DNA of 64,000 nt from the NCBI GenBank assembly GCA_043513815.1, contig CP121313.1, positions 3,906,001 through 3,970,000 on the forward strand, in the 5' to 3' direction. Both the position numbers and the translations under genes were made by a program. Below the pieces are notes generated by a model that worked only from the letters and a program-made list of their open reading frames with translations, searched no databases and was not told where the DNA came from. Every line of letters starts with the position of its first letter. The stretch's first letter is position 1. The DNA comes from JANQIO01 sp043513815 (GTDB lineage Bacteria > Pseudomonadota > Gammaproteobacteria > Pseudomonadales > Halieaceae). This document shows, in pieces, positions 1 to 7,271 of the stretch.

Positions 1-331
1 AAACTGCTCGACACAACTCGCCTCAACCATACAGGTTGGCATCCGCAGCATTCCCTTGCGTCAGGGCTGCGAGATGTTTATGGGTGGTTCTGCGAGCATC
101 AGGAGAGCTTCAGGACGGTGTAATGGCAGGTCGGCGTTATTGTCGACTGCACCTTTTTCGATCGTAAGGGCCGCAGTCTTAAAACCAGAACAGGGCGATC
201 AGCGCTCCACGCGTTCCCCTAGTTCAAAGAAATCGCAACGCCGCCTACGCGCATCCAATGCAAAATCTGGCCTGGACGAGATGCTTCCGCATAAATCCGG
301 CAAGAGGGGGCCATCGAAAAGCCCCTAAGAA
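1..331. other. Region without a recognised gene, downstream of ribA
   Basis: This stretch lies 3' of ribA (which is on the minus strand) and runs off the window edge. Short open frames exist on both strands, but none has a family signature, a convincing ribosome binding site or neighbour-like codon use. No repeat or clear terminator hairpin was recognised. It may hold the end of a gene whose body lies outside the window. Confidence 0.4.
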
Positions 332-919
332 TCACCCCATCAAATGCCCAAGTTTCCCGGCTTTGGTGGCCAGGTATTTCTGGTTGTGGGGGTTGTGGGG
401 GGTTTCCAGCGGGATGCGCTCCAGCACCGCAAAGCCCAGTTCCTCCAGGGCCTGCACTTTTCGCGGGTTGTTGGTCATCAGCCGCAGTCGGGTTATACCC
501 AGGTGCTCAAGCATGGGCTTGCAGATCGAGTAGTCCCGAAGGTCTGCTCCAAATCCGAGCGCCTCATTGGCCTGCACGGTATCGGCACCTTCGTCCTGCA
601 ACTTGTAGGCCTTGATCTTGTTGACCAGGCCGATGCCCCGGCCTTCCTGGCGCAGGTAAAGCAGCGCGCCACGGCCTTCCGTCGCAATGGCCATGAGGGC
701 AGCTTGCAGCTGCTCACCGCAGTCACAGCGCAGGCTGAACAGGGCATCGCCGGTCAGGCACTCGGAATGAACCCGGGCCAGCACCGGCTCGCCGGCGACC
801 ACGTCGCCGAGGGTCAGCACTACGTGCTCTTTGCCGGTTTCTGTCTCTTCGAAGCCGTGCATCTCGAACTCGCCCCACTGGGTGGGGAGGCGGGAGGTTT
901 CAACGTAACGTACTGACAC
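332..919 (-). CDS. ribA: GTP cyclohydrolase II
   Basis: Converts GTP to 2,5-diamino-6-ribosylamino-4(3H)-pyrimidinone 5'-phosphate, the first step of the purine branch of riboflavin synthesis in the cytosol. The 195-residue length matches stand-alone RibA. The zinc-binding cysteines are C54, C65 and C67 (HSECLTGDALFSLRCDCG), followed by the RQEGRGIGL active-site segment and the TNNPRKV motif. The start is GTG at 919, chosen because it aligns with the family N-terminus and has GGAAAA about 9 bases upstream. It stands apart from the main rib operon and probably supplies the cyclohydrolase activity that the degenerate half of RibBA (5353-6465) cannot. Confidence 0.95.
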   Translation of the reverse strand: MSVRYVETSRLPTQWGEFEMHGFEETETGKEHVVLTLGDVVAGEPVLARVHSECLTGDALFSLRCDCGEQLQAALMAIATEGRGALLYLRQEGRGIGLVNKIKAYKLQDEGADTVQANEALGFGADLRDYSICKPMLEHLGITRLRLMTNNPRKVQALEELGFAVLERIPLETPHNPHNQKYLATKAGKLGHLMG

Positions 920-1021
920 TGTTGGGTTTTCCAGGCAATGGGTAGAGGCTTATACGCCTCGAGGGCGCGTAGTGTATCAAGCCGCTGGGGTGATTTGAAT
1001 CTGGAGTATGTCGCGAGTCGA

Positions 1022-1666
1022 CTAGAACTTGCCCGTCAGCATCAGTATGCCGTCCTTCTCCCGCAGTTCCACGTGCTGCAGGTAGCTCACTCCCAGCAAC
1101 ACCATCTCCGGGAAAGATCCTTCAATCACTGAGGCCTGTACGTGGGGTACATGTATGCCGCCCACGTCGACGCTCTCGAGCATCACCGACCAGGCGCCGA
1201 CGATGCCGGAGGCGGTGGCGACCTGGCTGCGGGGGGCGTCTTCGAATTTCACACCCAGCGCTCTTGCGGTATTGGCGTTCATGGCGACGATATTGGCGCC
1301 GGTATCCACCAGCACCTGGGTGCCGCGGCCGTTGATGGTGGCGTTGGTGATGTACTGGCGGTTGCTGTTCTTGCGGATGCGCACGGTGCGGGCGCCGGGC
1401 TTCACAAAATTACTGCTGATGCGGGTGGAGACGTTCAGCGTCATGCGCTCACCGTTGACGTCGGCCAGGGCTTCCCGGGAGTCGGCCTTGAGCAGCGCCA
1501 CGCCCTTCCACTGCTGGCCCACTTTCAGAAGCTTCTGTTCGCCATCGACCTTTAGCAGGGCTGCGCCCTTGAACAGGCCCAGCACTTCAATATCGGCACG
1601 TGCCGCGCCCGAGAGGGTGAGCAGTAGGAGCAGGCATGTCAGGTAAACAGCTTTCATGGCGGTCAT
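1022..1666 (-). CDS. Retropepsin-like aspartic protease, exported (TIGR02281-type)
   Basis: Predicted periplasmic or membrane-proximal protein of the clan AA retroviral-type aspartic proteases found widely in proteobacteria; substrate unknown. Residues 1-24 form a signal peptide (hydrophobic LTCLLLLLTLSGAARA, cleavage before DIEV). The catalytic loop DTGAN is at 121-125, in the usual LVDTGA context, and a single D-T-G implies it acts as a homodimer. At 214 residues it is normal for the group. A second in-frame ATG at 1657 would shorten the leader by three residues and is equally plausible. The gene diverges from the acetyltransferase gene at 1775. Confidence 0.75.
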   Translation of the reverse strand: MTAMKAVYLTCLLLLLTLSGAARADIEVLGLFKGAALLKVDGEQKLLKVGQQWKGVALLKADSREALADVNGERMTLNVSTRISSNFVKPGARTVRIRKNSNRQYITNATINGRGTQVLVDTGANIVAMNANTARALGVKFEDAPRSQVATASGIVGAWSVMLESVDVGGIHVPHVQASVIEGSFPEMVLLGVSYLQHVELREKDGILMLTGKF

Positions 1667-1774
1667 ATCGTCTCGGGTTTCGAGTGTAGAACAGGCATTG
1701 GGCTTTGCCTATCGGCACAGCTTACATCTGTGAACCGGGTGCTACAGTGAAGTAAATACGCCCGGAGATACGCG

Positions 1775-2224
1775 ATGGACGACCTGTTGATACGACCACT
1801 GGAGGCCGGTGACGAGGCCGACTGGCGACGGCTGTGGACGCTGTACCTGGAGTACTATGAGTCCAGCGTGACCGAGGCGGTCTACCAGACCACCTGGCAG
1901 CGCCTGCTGTCAGGCGAGCCCAACGAGTACCAGGGCTTGATGGCCTTTTCAAACGGCCGCGCGGTGGGGCTGACCCACTACCTGTTCCATCGCCACTGCT
2001 GGCGCGTCGAAAATGTGTGCTACCTGCAGGACCTGGTGGTCGACACCGACATGCGCGGCAAGAGCATTGGCCGCGCGCTGATCGAGGCGGTGTACACCGC
2101 CGCCGATGCCGCGGGCAGCCCGCAGGTGTACTGGACCACGCAGCATTTCAACGAAACAGGGCGCAGGCTTTACGACCGGGTGGGGGAACTGACGCCGTTT
2201 ATCAAGTATGAACGGCCGGGGTGA
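1775..2224 (+). CDS. GNAT family N-acetyltransferase
   Basis: A 149-residue single-domain acetyl-CoA-dependent N-acetyltransferase; substrate not predictable. The acetyl-CoA pyrophosphate loop is at about residues 89-97 (VVDTDMRGKSIGRALI, a variant of R/Q-x-x-G-x-G/A), preceded by the LQDLVV strand. The C-terminal NETGRRLYDRVGE segment matches the usual N-x-x-A-x-x-x-Y helix. The ATG at 1775 has GGAGA eight bases upstream. It is transcribed alone, divergently from the retropepsin-like gene. Confidence 0.85.
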   Translation: MDDLLIRPLEAGDEADWRRLWTLYLEYYESSVTEAVYQTTWQRLLSGEPNEYQGLMAFSNGRAVGLTHYLFHRHCWRVENVCYLQDLVVDTDMRGKSIGRALIEAVYTAADAAGSPQVYWTTQHFNETGRRLYDRVGELTPFIKYERPG

Positions 2225-2280
2225 GGATTGAGCGGAATGGGTGGATTTTCATCCCCAGGATTACGGCACGCCGACGTATA

Positions 2281-2296
2281 CTGTATGTAAATACAG
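2281..2296. promoter_or_regulatory. LexA (SOS) box
   Basis: CTGTATGTAAATACAG is a perfect CTGT-N8-ACAG palindrome matching the gammaproteobacterial LexA operator. It overlaps a possible -10 hexamer (TATACT, 2277-2282) and lies 33 bases ahead of the first codon of the small membrane-protein reading frame at 2329. LexA binding here would repress the two small genes until DNA damage. The match is seen directly; its function is inferred. Confidence 0.65.
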
Positions 2297-2328
2297 CAAA
2301 GTGTCGCCAAGGTCCGAGGCTACGCCAA

Positions 2329-2556
2329 ATGCATGAGTCCAAGCAGAGTGAAAATCCCATATAGGACGACACGAAGTGGCAATCTTATGTAGAACGACGA
2401 CTGGTAGAACTGGATCAGAGAATGTTTGAGACAAATGCCAAAGCTGAGATCGGCGACATACGACTGCAAGGTCGCATTCAGATTCTCACCTTTCTTCTCT
2501 CCGTGCTTTCGGCCATAGTTATCGTTCCACTACTCGTAGATTATTTTTCGGCTTGA
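2329..2556 (+). pseudogene. Small coiled-coil/membrane protein interrupted by an in-frame TAG
   Basis: An ATG at 2329 opens a frame that meets TAG at 2362-2364 after 11 codons, then continues open to TGA at 2554-2556. The downstream part (residues 13-75) has a charged helical segment (YVERRLVELDQRMFE) followed by a C-terminal hydrophobic helix (LTFLLSVLSAIVIVPLLV). This is the layout of small coiled-coil plus tail-anchor proteins. Either a nonsense mutation broke the gene, or translation starts at ATG 2422 to give a 44-residue peptide. It ends overlapping the next gene's upstream region and lies directly behind a LexA box. No family name can be given. Confidence 0.4.
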
Positions 2557-2567
2557 TATCCGAACTC

Positions 2568-2831
2568 ATGGCTACTGCATTCGACACACTGAAATTCTCG
2601 AGAAACCTGACCAAATCAGGTGTACCAGAGCAACATGCCGTTGCCATGGCGGAGAGTCTCGCTGCAGTGATGGACGAAATGCGCGGAGAGATGGTCACGC
2701 GTGATTATCTGGATGCTCGCTTCGAACTGTTTGAGGAACGCATCAACTACAAGCTTCGGTACATTGGATTTACCCAGGCGATAGTAATCGGCGCTGTAGT
2801 GCTGCCACATCTCCGCAATTGGCTGGTCTAG
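2568..2831 (+). CDS. DUF1640/CCDC90-like small coiled-coil membrane protein
   Basis: An 87-residue protein beginning MATAFDTLKFSRNL. This matches the start of the DUF1640 family (related to eukaryotic CCDC90/MCU-regulator-like proteins), whose bacterial members have no settled function. It has a central amphipathic/coiled-coil part (residues 25-62) and a C-terminal hydrophobic helix (FTQAIVIGAVVLPHL, about 69-83). The ATG at 2568 is preferred over the TTG at 2553 because the family consensus begins there. The preceding frame stops 11 bases upstream, so the two may be translated together under the LexA box at 2281. Confidence 0.65.
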   Translation: MATAFDTLKFSRNLTKSGVPEQHAVAMAESLAAVMDEMRGEMVTRDYLDARFELFEERINYKLRYIGFTQAIVIGAVVLPHLRNWLV

Positions 2832-2835
2832 GCAA

Positions 2836-4305
2836 CTAGCCCAGCGGCCAGGCGCCGGTTATTCCATACCAGCCAGCGTGCATCACAATGCAGGCGAACA
2901 CGCCCGCCAGCCAGTCATCCACCATAATGCCGAAACCGCCGTGGACGTGTTTGTCCAAAGCCCGGATGGGCCAGGGCTTGAGGATGTCGAACACACGGAA
3001 CACCACGAAGCCTGCCACCACGGTTTGCCAGTTCACCGGTACCGCCCACATGGTGATCCACAGGCCCACGAACTCATCCCAGACAATGCCAGGGTGGTCG
3101 TGCACGCCCAGTTCCTTGCTGGCCACATCACACAGGTAAATGCCGACAGCGGCAGCGATAATCACCAGCCCTGAATACAGGGGCAGGTCGAGCTGGCTCA
3201 TCAGCAGGAACAGCGGAATGGCCGCCACCGTGCCGGCGGTGCCGGGAGCCCTGGGTGAAAGGCCGGAGCCTAAGCCGAAGGCCAGGAACTGGGTGGCGCT
3301 GCGGAAGGGTTTGGGGCGCGCCGGGGGCGGTGATGGCATGGGGGTCTCCTCCGGCTCGGGCTGGAAATGCTGGTAGCCGGGCAGGTCGACTTCCACGTCG
3401 CATTGCACGCGGCTGCCCTCTCCTTCCTTACCCTCTTCCGTTCCAGCCCGTTCAATAACATCGCCGATGCAGGTGCAGCCTTCGGGCGCCTCCGCATCGG
3501 CGGGCAAGGTGAACAGCAGCTCATAGTCGTCACCACCGGCCAGGGCCCAGCGGATGGCCTGCTCGCTGTCGGGCAGGGATTGCAGGGCGGCGCTTAAGGG
3601 CAGGCACTCGGAAAATACCCGTATCCCTACGTCGCTTTGTTCGGCGATATGGCCGGCATCGGCCAGCACACCGTCGGAAACGTCTATGGCGCTGGTGGCT
3701 TTGCCCAACAACTGCTTGCCCAGTTCCACGCGGGCGTCGGGGCGATAGAAGCGGGTCAGCAGATAGGTCTTGTACTGGCTGTGGCCAGGCCATTCGCCAT
3801 TGATAACGGCGAGGCCGGCGGCGGAGTCACCAGGAGTGCCGCTTACGTACAGCTTGTCGCCGGGTTTGGCGCCATCGCGGGTCAGGGCCTGGTCGGCGGG
3901 CACGGCACCCATCACGGTGCAGGTAATGGTGAGTGGGCCGCGGGTGGTGTCACCCCCGACCAGTTCGATAGCGTAGGCTTCCGTGGCCTGCTGAATGCCT
4001 CGAGCAAACTCGGACAGCCAGGTGTCGTTGGCCTCGGGCAGAGTCAGCGCCAGGGTCAGCGCTCTCGGGGTGGCACCCATAGCGGCGAGATCGGATACCG
4101 CCGTGACCACAGCGCGGAAGCCCACCTGGTCGGGCGGCGCGTCGGTGTAGAAATGGCGGCCCTCCACCATGGTATCGATAGAGGTAGCCAGGCGCTCGCC
4201 GGGGGCCAGTTCAATAATGGCGCAGTCGTCGCCGATGGCTTTGGCGAAGGGCGCGAAGTGTTTGGCGATCAGGGAGAACTCGTCCGTCACGGGCGGGGCA
4301 GCCAA
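2836..4305 (-). CDS. thiL-pgpA: Fused thiamine-monophosphate kinase / phosphatidylglycerophosphatase A
   Basis: One 489-codon frame joins two enzymes normally encoded by adjacent genes. Residues 9-310 are ThiL, which phosphorylates thiamine monophosphate to the diphosphate (IGDDCA, VSDLAAMGA, VGGDTTRGP, GTPGDSAAGL, GGDDYELLF). Residues 311-335 are a Pro/Glu linker. Residues 336-489 are the membrane enzyme PgpA, which dephosphorylates phosphatidylglycerophosphate (SPRAPGTAGT, IVWDEFVG, FRVFDILKPWPI, several hydrophobic helices). The start is uncertain: TTG 4305 (15 bases after the nusB stop) or GTG 4290, which fits the ThiL family better. Inside, codon 323 (ATG at 3339-3337) is preceded by a strong GGAGGA, so separate PgpA may also be made. 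Confidence 0.88.
   Translation of the reverse strand: MAAPPVTDEFSLIAKHFAPFAKAIGDDCAIIELAPGERLATSIDTMVEGRHFYTDAPPDQVGFRAVVTAVSDLAAMGATPRALTLALTLPEANDTWLSEFARGIQQATEAYAIELVGGDTTRGPLTITCTVMGAVPADQALTRDGAKPGDKLYVSGTPGDSAAGLAVINGEWPGHSQYKTYLLTRFYRPDARVELGKQLLGKATSAIDVSDGVLADAGHIAEQSDVGIRVFSECLPLSAALQSLPDSEQAIRWALAGGDDYELLFTLPADAEAPEGCTCIGDVIERAGTEEGKEGEGSRVQCDVEVDLPGYQHFQPEPEETPMPSPPPARPKPFRSATQFLAFGLGSGLSPRAPGTAGTVAAIPLFLLMSQLDLPLYSGLVIIAAAVGIYLCDVASKELGVHDHPGIVWDEFVGLWITMWAVPVNWQTVVAGFVVFRVFDILKPWPIRALDKHVHGGFGIMVDDWLAGVFACIVMHAGWYGITGAWPLG
3337..3352 (-). promoter_or_regulatory. Internal ribosome binding site and start for stand-alone PgpA
   Basis: Within the thiL-pgpA frame, the minus strand reads GGAGGAGA (3352-3345), then five bases, then an in-frame ATG (3339-3337) exactly at the domain boundary. 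Initiation here would yield a 167-residue PgpA, the usual length of the free enzyme. The motif is visible; its use in vivo is inferred. Confidence 0.55.
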
Positions 4306-4320
4306 CTCATTCGGGCATGG

Positions 4321-4782
4321 CTATGAACGGGCGTCGGCGCTGATTTCCACGCTGCGCAGTTGCTGGGCCACCTGGTCCAACACCCCGTTGATGAACTTGT
4401 GGCTTTCGGCGGCGCCGAACTTCTTGGCGAGGTTAACGGCTTCGTTGATGACCACCTTGTAGGGCACATCGATGCGCTCTTTCAGCTCGAAGGTGCCAAT
4501 GCGCAACAGGGCGCGCTCAATGGGGTCCAGCTCTTCCACGCTGCGCTCGACCATGTAGGGGGAGAAAGCCTCTTCCAACTCATCGACCTGGGTCGGGATC
4601 TCGTGCAGCAGGGTGTGAAAGTATTCGCCGTCGACCTTGCCGAAGTCGTACTCGGTGCGGAACTCGGCTTCGATCTCGTTCACGGGCGCACCGGCCATGT
4701 GCCACTGGTACAGGGCCTGCATGGCGTAGTGACGCGCTTTGTGCCGCTTCGCGGCGAGCGGGTTGATGGGTTTCTTGGACAA
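4321..4782 (-). CDS. nusB: Transcription antitermination factor NusB
   Basis: A 153-residue RNA-binding protein that joins NusE (S10) and boxA RNA in antitermination of rRNA operons. The body KRHKARHYAMQALYQW, LDPIERALLRIGTFEL and PYKVVINEAVNLAKKFG is collinear with E. coli NusB. No ATG lies at the family start. TTG at 4782, with GAAAGAG about 9 bases upstream, gives the expected N-terminus; the open frame continues upstream without NusB homology. It sits between ribH and thiL in the common rib-nus operon, with 15 bases to the TTG of thiL. Confidence 0.92.
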   Translation of the reverse strand: MSKKPINPLAAKRHKARHYAMQALYQWHMAGAPVNEIEAEFRTEYDFGKVDGEYFHTLLHEIPTQVDELEEAFSPYMVERSVEELDPIERALLRIGTFELKERIDVPYKVVINEAVNLAKKFGAAESHKFINGVLDQVAQQLRSVEISADARS

Positions 4783-4807
4783 GGGTGGCTCTCTTTCTAC
4801 AGGACGT

Positions 4808-5296
4808 CTACAGCTTGCCCAGCAGGCTGACCATTTCCAGGGCGGAGAGTGCGGCTTCCTCACCCTTGTTGCCGGCCTTGGTGCCGGAGCGCTCGATGGC
4901 CTGCTCAATGCTGTCCACGGTGAGCACACCGAAGGCCACCGGCAGGCCGTTATTGCCGATGACGCTGGCAATGCCTTTCACGCACTCGCCAGCGACGTAT
5001 TCAAAGTGGGGGGTGCCGCCGCGAATAACCGCGCCCAGGGCGATGATGGCGTCGTAATCGTTGGACTCGGCGAGCTTCTGGCACACCAGCGGAATCTCGA
5101 AGGCACCGGGGGCGTAGACGACAGTGATGTGGTCTTCTGCCACGCCGTGGCGCTTCAGCGTATCGATGGCACCGGACTTGAGGTGCTCCACCACAAAGCT
5201 GTTCCAACGGCCCACCACCAGCGCAAATTTGGCACTGCCGGGGGTCGAGCCATCAGCCGATAAAAAGTCGCCTTCGATGGTTTTAATTCCAGTCAT
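4808..5296 (-). CDS. ribH: 6,7-dimethyl-8-ribityllumazine synthase
   Basis: Condenses 5-amino-6-ribitylaminouracil with 3,4-dihydroxy-2-butanone 4-phosphate to the lumazine precursor of riboflavin. The 162-residue sequence has the substrate motifs VVGRWNSF (27-34), PGAFEIP (63-69) and GGTPHFEYVA (93-102), with the catalytic His at 97. ATG at 5296 is preceded by AAGGAGAG. It lies in the rib operon, between ribBA upstream and nusB downstream. Confidence 0.96.
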   Translation of the reverse strand: MTGIKTIEGDFLSADGSTPGSAKFALVVGRWNSFVVEHLKSGAIDTLKRHGVAEDHITVVYAPGAFEIPLVCQKLAESNDYDAIIALGAVIRGGTPHFEYVAGECVKGIASVIGNNGLPVAFGVLTVDSIEQAIERSGTKAGNKGEEAALSALEMVSLLGKL

Positions 5297-5352
5297 ATTC
5301 GCTCTCCTTGAAACTGTCCGGTACCGGGCGGTGATCTGCGTGGCGTTCCCCC

Positions 5353-6465
5353 TCAGGGCGACACGAATTCCGTCACTTCCAAGTCAAATCCGGAGATCGC
5401 ATTGTACTTGATTGGCGCGCCCATCAGGCGGATTTTTCCCACCCCCAGGTCGCGCAGGATCTGTGAGCCGATGCCCACCGTGGTATAGCTCGAGGCGGCG
5501 GCCGGGTTGCTGTCGTCACGGCTGTGCTGGCCCAGCGCAATATCAACGCTCTCCAGTACCGCGTCATCGGATTCTGTGGCGGCCAGCACCACCACTACCC
5601 CCGCGCCGGCTTTGTTGACGGCATCCAGGCAGCGGCCGATATTCCAGCTCGGCCAGTCCGGCGCCTCGGTGCCCAGCAAATCGCGCACGGTCGACGGGGC
5701 ATGCACTCGCACCAGGGTGGGCACGTTGGCGCTGATTTCACCCACGTGCAGGGCCATGTGCAGGCGCCCGCTGGACTGGTCGCGGTAGGCCGACAGGGTG
5801 AACTCGCCATGGGCAGTTTGCACCTTGCCCTCGCGCACCTTGCGCACGGTGCGCTCGCTCACCACCCGAAAATGAATCAGGTCGGCGATGGAGCCGATCT
5901 TGAGATCGTGTTGTTTGGCGAAAGCGGCCAGTTCGGCACCGTTGGCCAGTTCGCCGGAGGCGGTCAGCACGTCGGCCATCATCGCCGCCGGCTGCAGGCC
6001 GGCCAGGCGTGCATAATCCACAGCGGCTTCGGTATGTCCGGCCCGGGTCAGAACGCCGCCGGGCATGGCGGTGAGCGGGAAGATATGGCCGGGCTGCACA
6101 ATATCTTCAGCGACCGTAGTGGCAGCCACGGCAACCTGAATGGTGCGGGCGCGGTCAGCCGCCGAGATACCGGTGCTGATGCCCTCGCGGGCTTCAATCG
6201 ATACCGTGAAATTGGATTTCTCGCCGCTGGGGTCATCGGCCATCGGGGGCAGGCCCAGCAGGCGGCAGCGGTCGTCGGTAAGCGCCAGGCACACAAGCCC
6301 TTTGGCGCGGCGGGCCATGAAGTTCACCTGCTCGGCTTCGACGTGCTCCGCCGCCATCATCACCACGCCTTCGTTGTCGCCGTTCTGGGTTTCGTCGTCC
6401 AGCAACACCACCATACGGCCGCGGCGCAGGTCACTGATGATGTCTTCTACGGTGTTCAGTTTCAT
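5353..6465 (-). CDS. ribBA: 3,4-dihydroxy-2-butanone-4-phosphate synthase with degenerate cyclohydrolase II domain
   Basis: The N-terminal part (residues 1-200) is DHBP synthase, converting ribulose 5-phosphate to the four-carbon riboflavin precursor: acidic DDETQNGDNEG near residue 24, and HIFPL and GHTEAAVDYARLAG further on. The C-terminal half resembles GTP cyclohydrolase II, but the zinc-cysteine segment is replaced (VHAPSTVRDLLG, no C-x10-C-x-C), so this half should lack that activity. Such degenerate RibB-RibA hybrids are known in proteobacteria that also carry a separate ribA, as here. The start is ATG 6465, which gives the family N-terminus MKLNTVEDII; longer in-frame starts are unsupported. 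Confidence 0.92.
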   Translation of the reverse strand: MKLNTVEDIISDLRRGRMVVLLDDETQNGDNEGVVMMAAEHVEAEQVNFMARRAKGLVCLALTDDRCRLLGLPPMADDPSGEKSNFTVSIEAREGISTGISAADRARTIQVAVAATTVAEDIVQPGHIFPLTAMPGGVLTRAGHTEAAVDYARLAGLQPAAMMADVLTASGELANGAELAAFAKQHDLKIGSIADLIHFRVVSERTVRKVREGKVQTAHGEFTLSAYRDQSSGRLHMALHVGEISANVPTLVRVHAPSTVRDLLGTEAPDWPSWNIGRCLDAVNKAGAGVVVVLAATESDDAVLESVDIALGQHSRDDSNPAAASSYTTVGIGSQILRDLGVGKIRLMGAPIKYNAISGFDLEVTEFVSP

Positions 6466-6511
6466 TCTGTGTTTCCAGGTGCAGGCAATGCTCGCCTTAC
6501 TTGACCACGCT

Positions 6512-6580
6512 GTCATTTCCGCGCCGGCGGGAATCCATCAGTTTCGCGTTCGCTGGATTCCCGCCTGCGCGGGAATGACG
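6512..6580. repeat. Inverted repeat of the GTCATTCCCGCG...GGGAATGAC type
   Basis: A left arm (6512-6537) and right arm (6554-6579) are nearly complementary, forming a long hairpin around a 16-base loop between ribE and ribBA. The sequence is the common intergenic palindrome of proteobacterial genomes containing TCATTCCCGCGCAGGCGGGAATCC-like arms. Related copies lie at 11288-11414 and 12772-12813. No transposase is near. Confidence 0.75.
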
Positions 6581-6603
6581 GGAATAGGGTTTCAACGCCA
6601 TGA

Positions 6604-7260
6604 TTATAAATACCCGTTTTCGGCCAGTACTGATTTGGTGATGCCGCCGGCGTCGGGGTTGGCGGCCTGGTCGCCCTGCAGCAGGCGCTCCAGGTAACGG
6701 GCGATCAGGTCCACTTCCAGGTTCACGCGAGTGCCCACCTGGTACTCGCTGAAGATGGTTTCCTCGGTGGTCTGAGGAATAATGTTGAGATCAAACTCGG
6801 CGCCGCGTACGGCGTTGACGGTGAGGCTGGTGCCATCCACGGTAATAGAGCCCTTGTGGGCGATGTATTTGGCCAGCTCGTCCGGGGCCTTCATTACCCA
6901 GCGCACCGAGCGGCCGTCATCGGCAAAGCTCACCACCTCGCCGATGCCGTCCACGTGGCCGGAGACGATATGTCCGCCCAGGCGGCTGGAGGGCGTGAGG
7001 GACTTCTCCAGGTTTACCTTACTGCCCACCTTGAGGTCACCGAGTGTGGTCAGTGACAGGCTCTCGTTGGACACGTCGCACCAGTAGCCGTCGCCGGGCA
7101 ACTCGGTCACGGTCAGGCAACAGCCGCTGGTGCAGATGCTGTCTCCCAGCTTCACGTCGCCCAGGTCCAGCTTGCCGGTGCGAATGCGCAGGCGCATATC
7201 GCCACCGCTGGGCTGCAGGTCGGCAATCTCGCCGATGGCTTCAACAATGCCTGTGAACAT
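6604..7260 (-). CDS. ribE: Riboflavin synthase, alpha chain
   Basis: Dismutates two 6,7-dimethyl-8-ribityllumazine molecules into riboflavin and the pyrimidine precursor. The 218-residue protein shows the two lumazine-binding repeats: MFTGIVEAIGEI at residue 1 with SGCCLTV (45-51), and GGHIVSGHVDGIGEV at about 95-109 with DGTSLTVN in the second half. ATG 7260 gives the invariant MFTGIVE start. It is 11 bases downstream of ribD and followed by an intergenic palindrome before ribBA. The same gene is called ribC in E. coli. Confidence 0.95.
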   Translation of the reverse strand: MFTGIVEAIGEIADLQPSGGDMRLRIRTGKLDLGDVKLGDSICTSGCCLTVTELPGDGYWCDVSNESLSLTTLGDLKVGSKVNLEKSLTPSSRLGGHIVSGHVDGIGEVVSFADDGRSVRWVMKAPDELAKYIAHKGSITVDGTSLTVNAVRGAEFDLNIIPQTTEETIFSEYQVGTRVNLEVDLIARYLERLLQGDQAANPDAGGITKSVLAENGYL

Positions 7261-7271
7261 ACCGTCTGTCT

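Noticed and set aside
1..331. Short plus-strand frames (56-328, 258-533)
   Set aside because: Arg/Ser-rich composition without family match; the second overlaps ribA.
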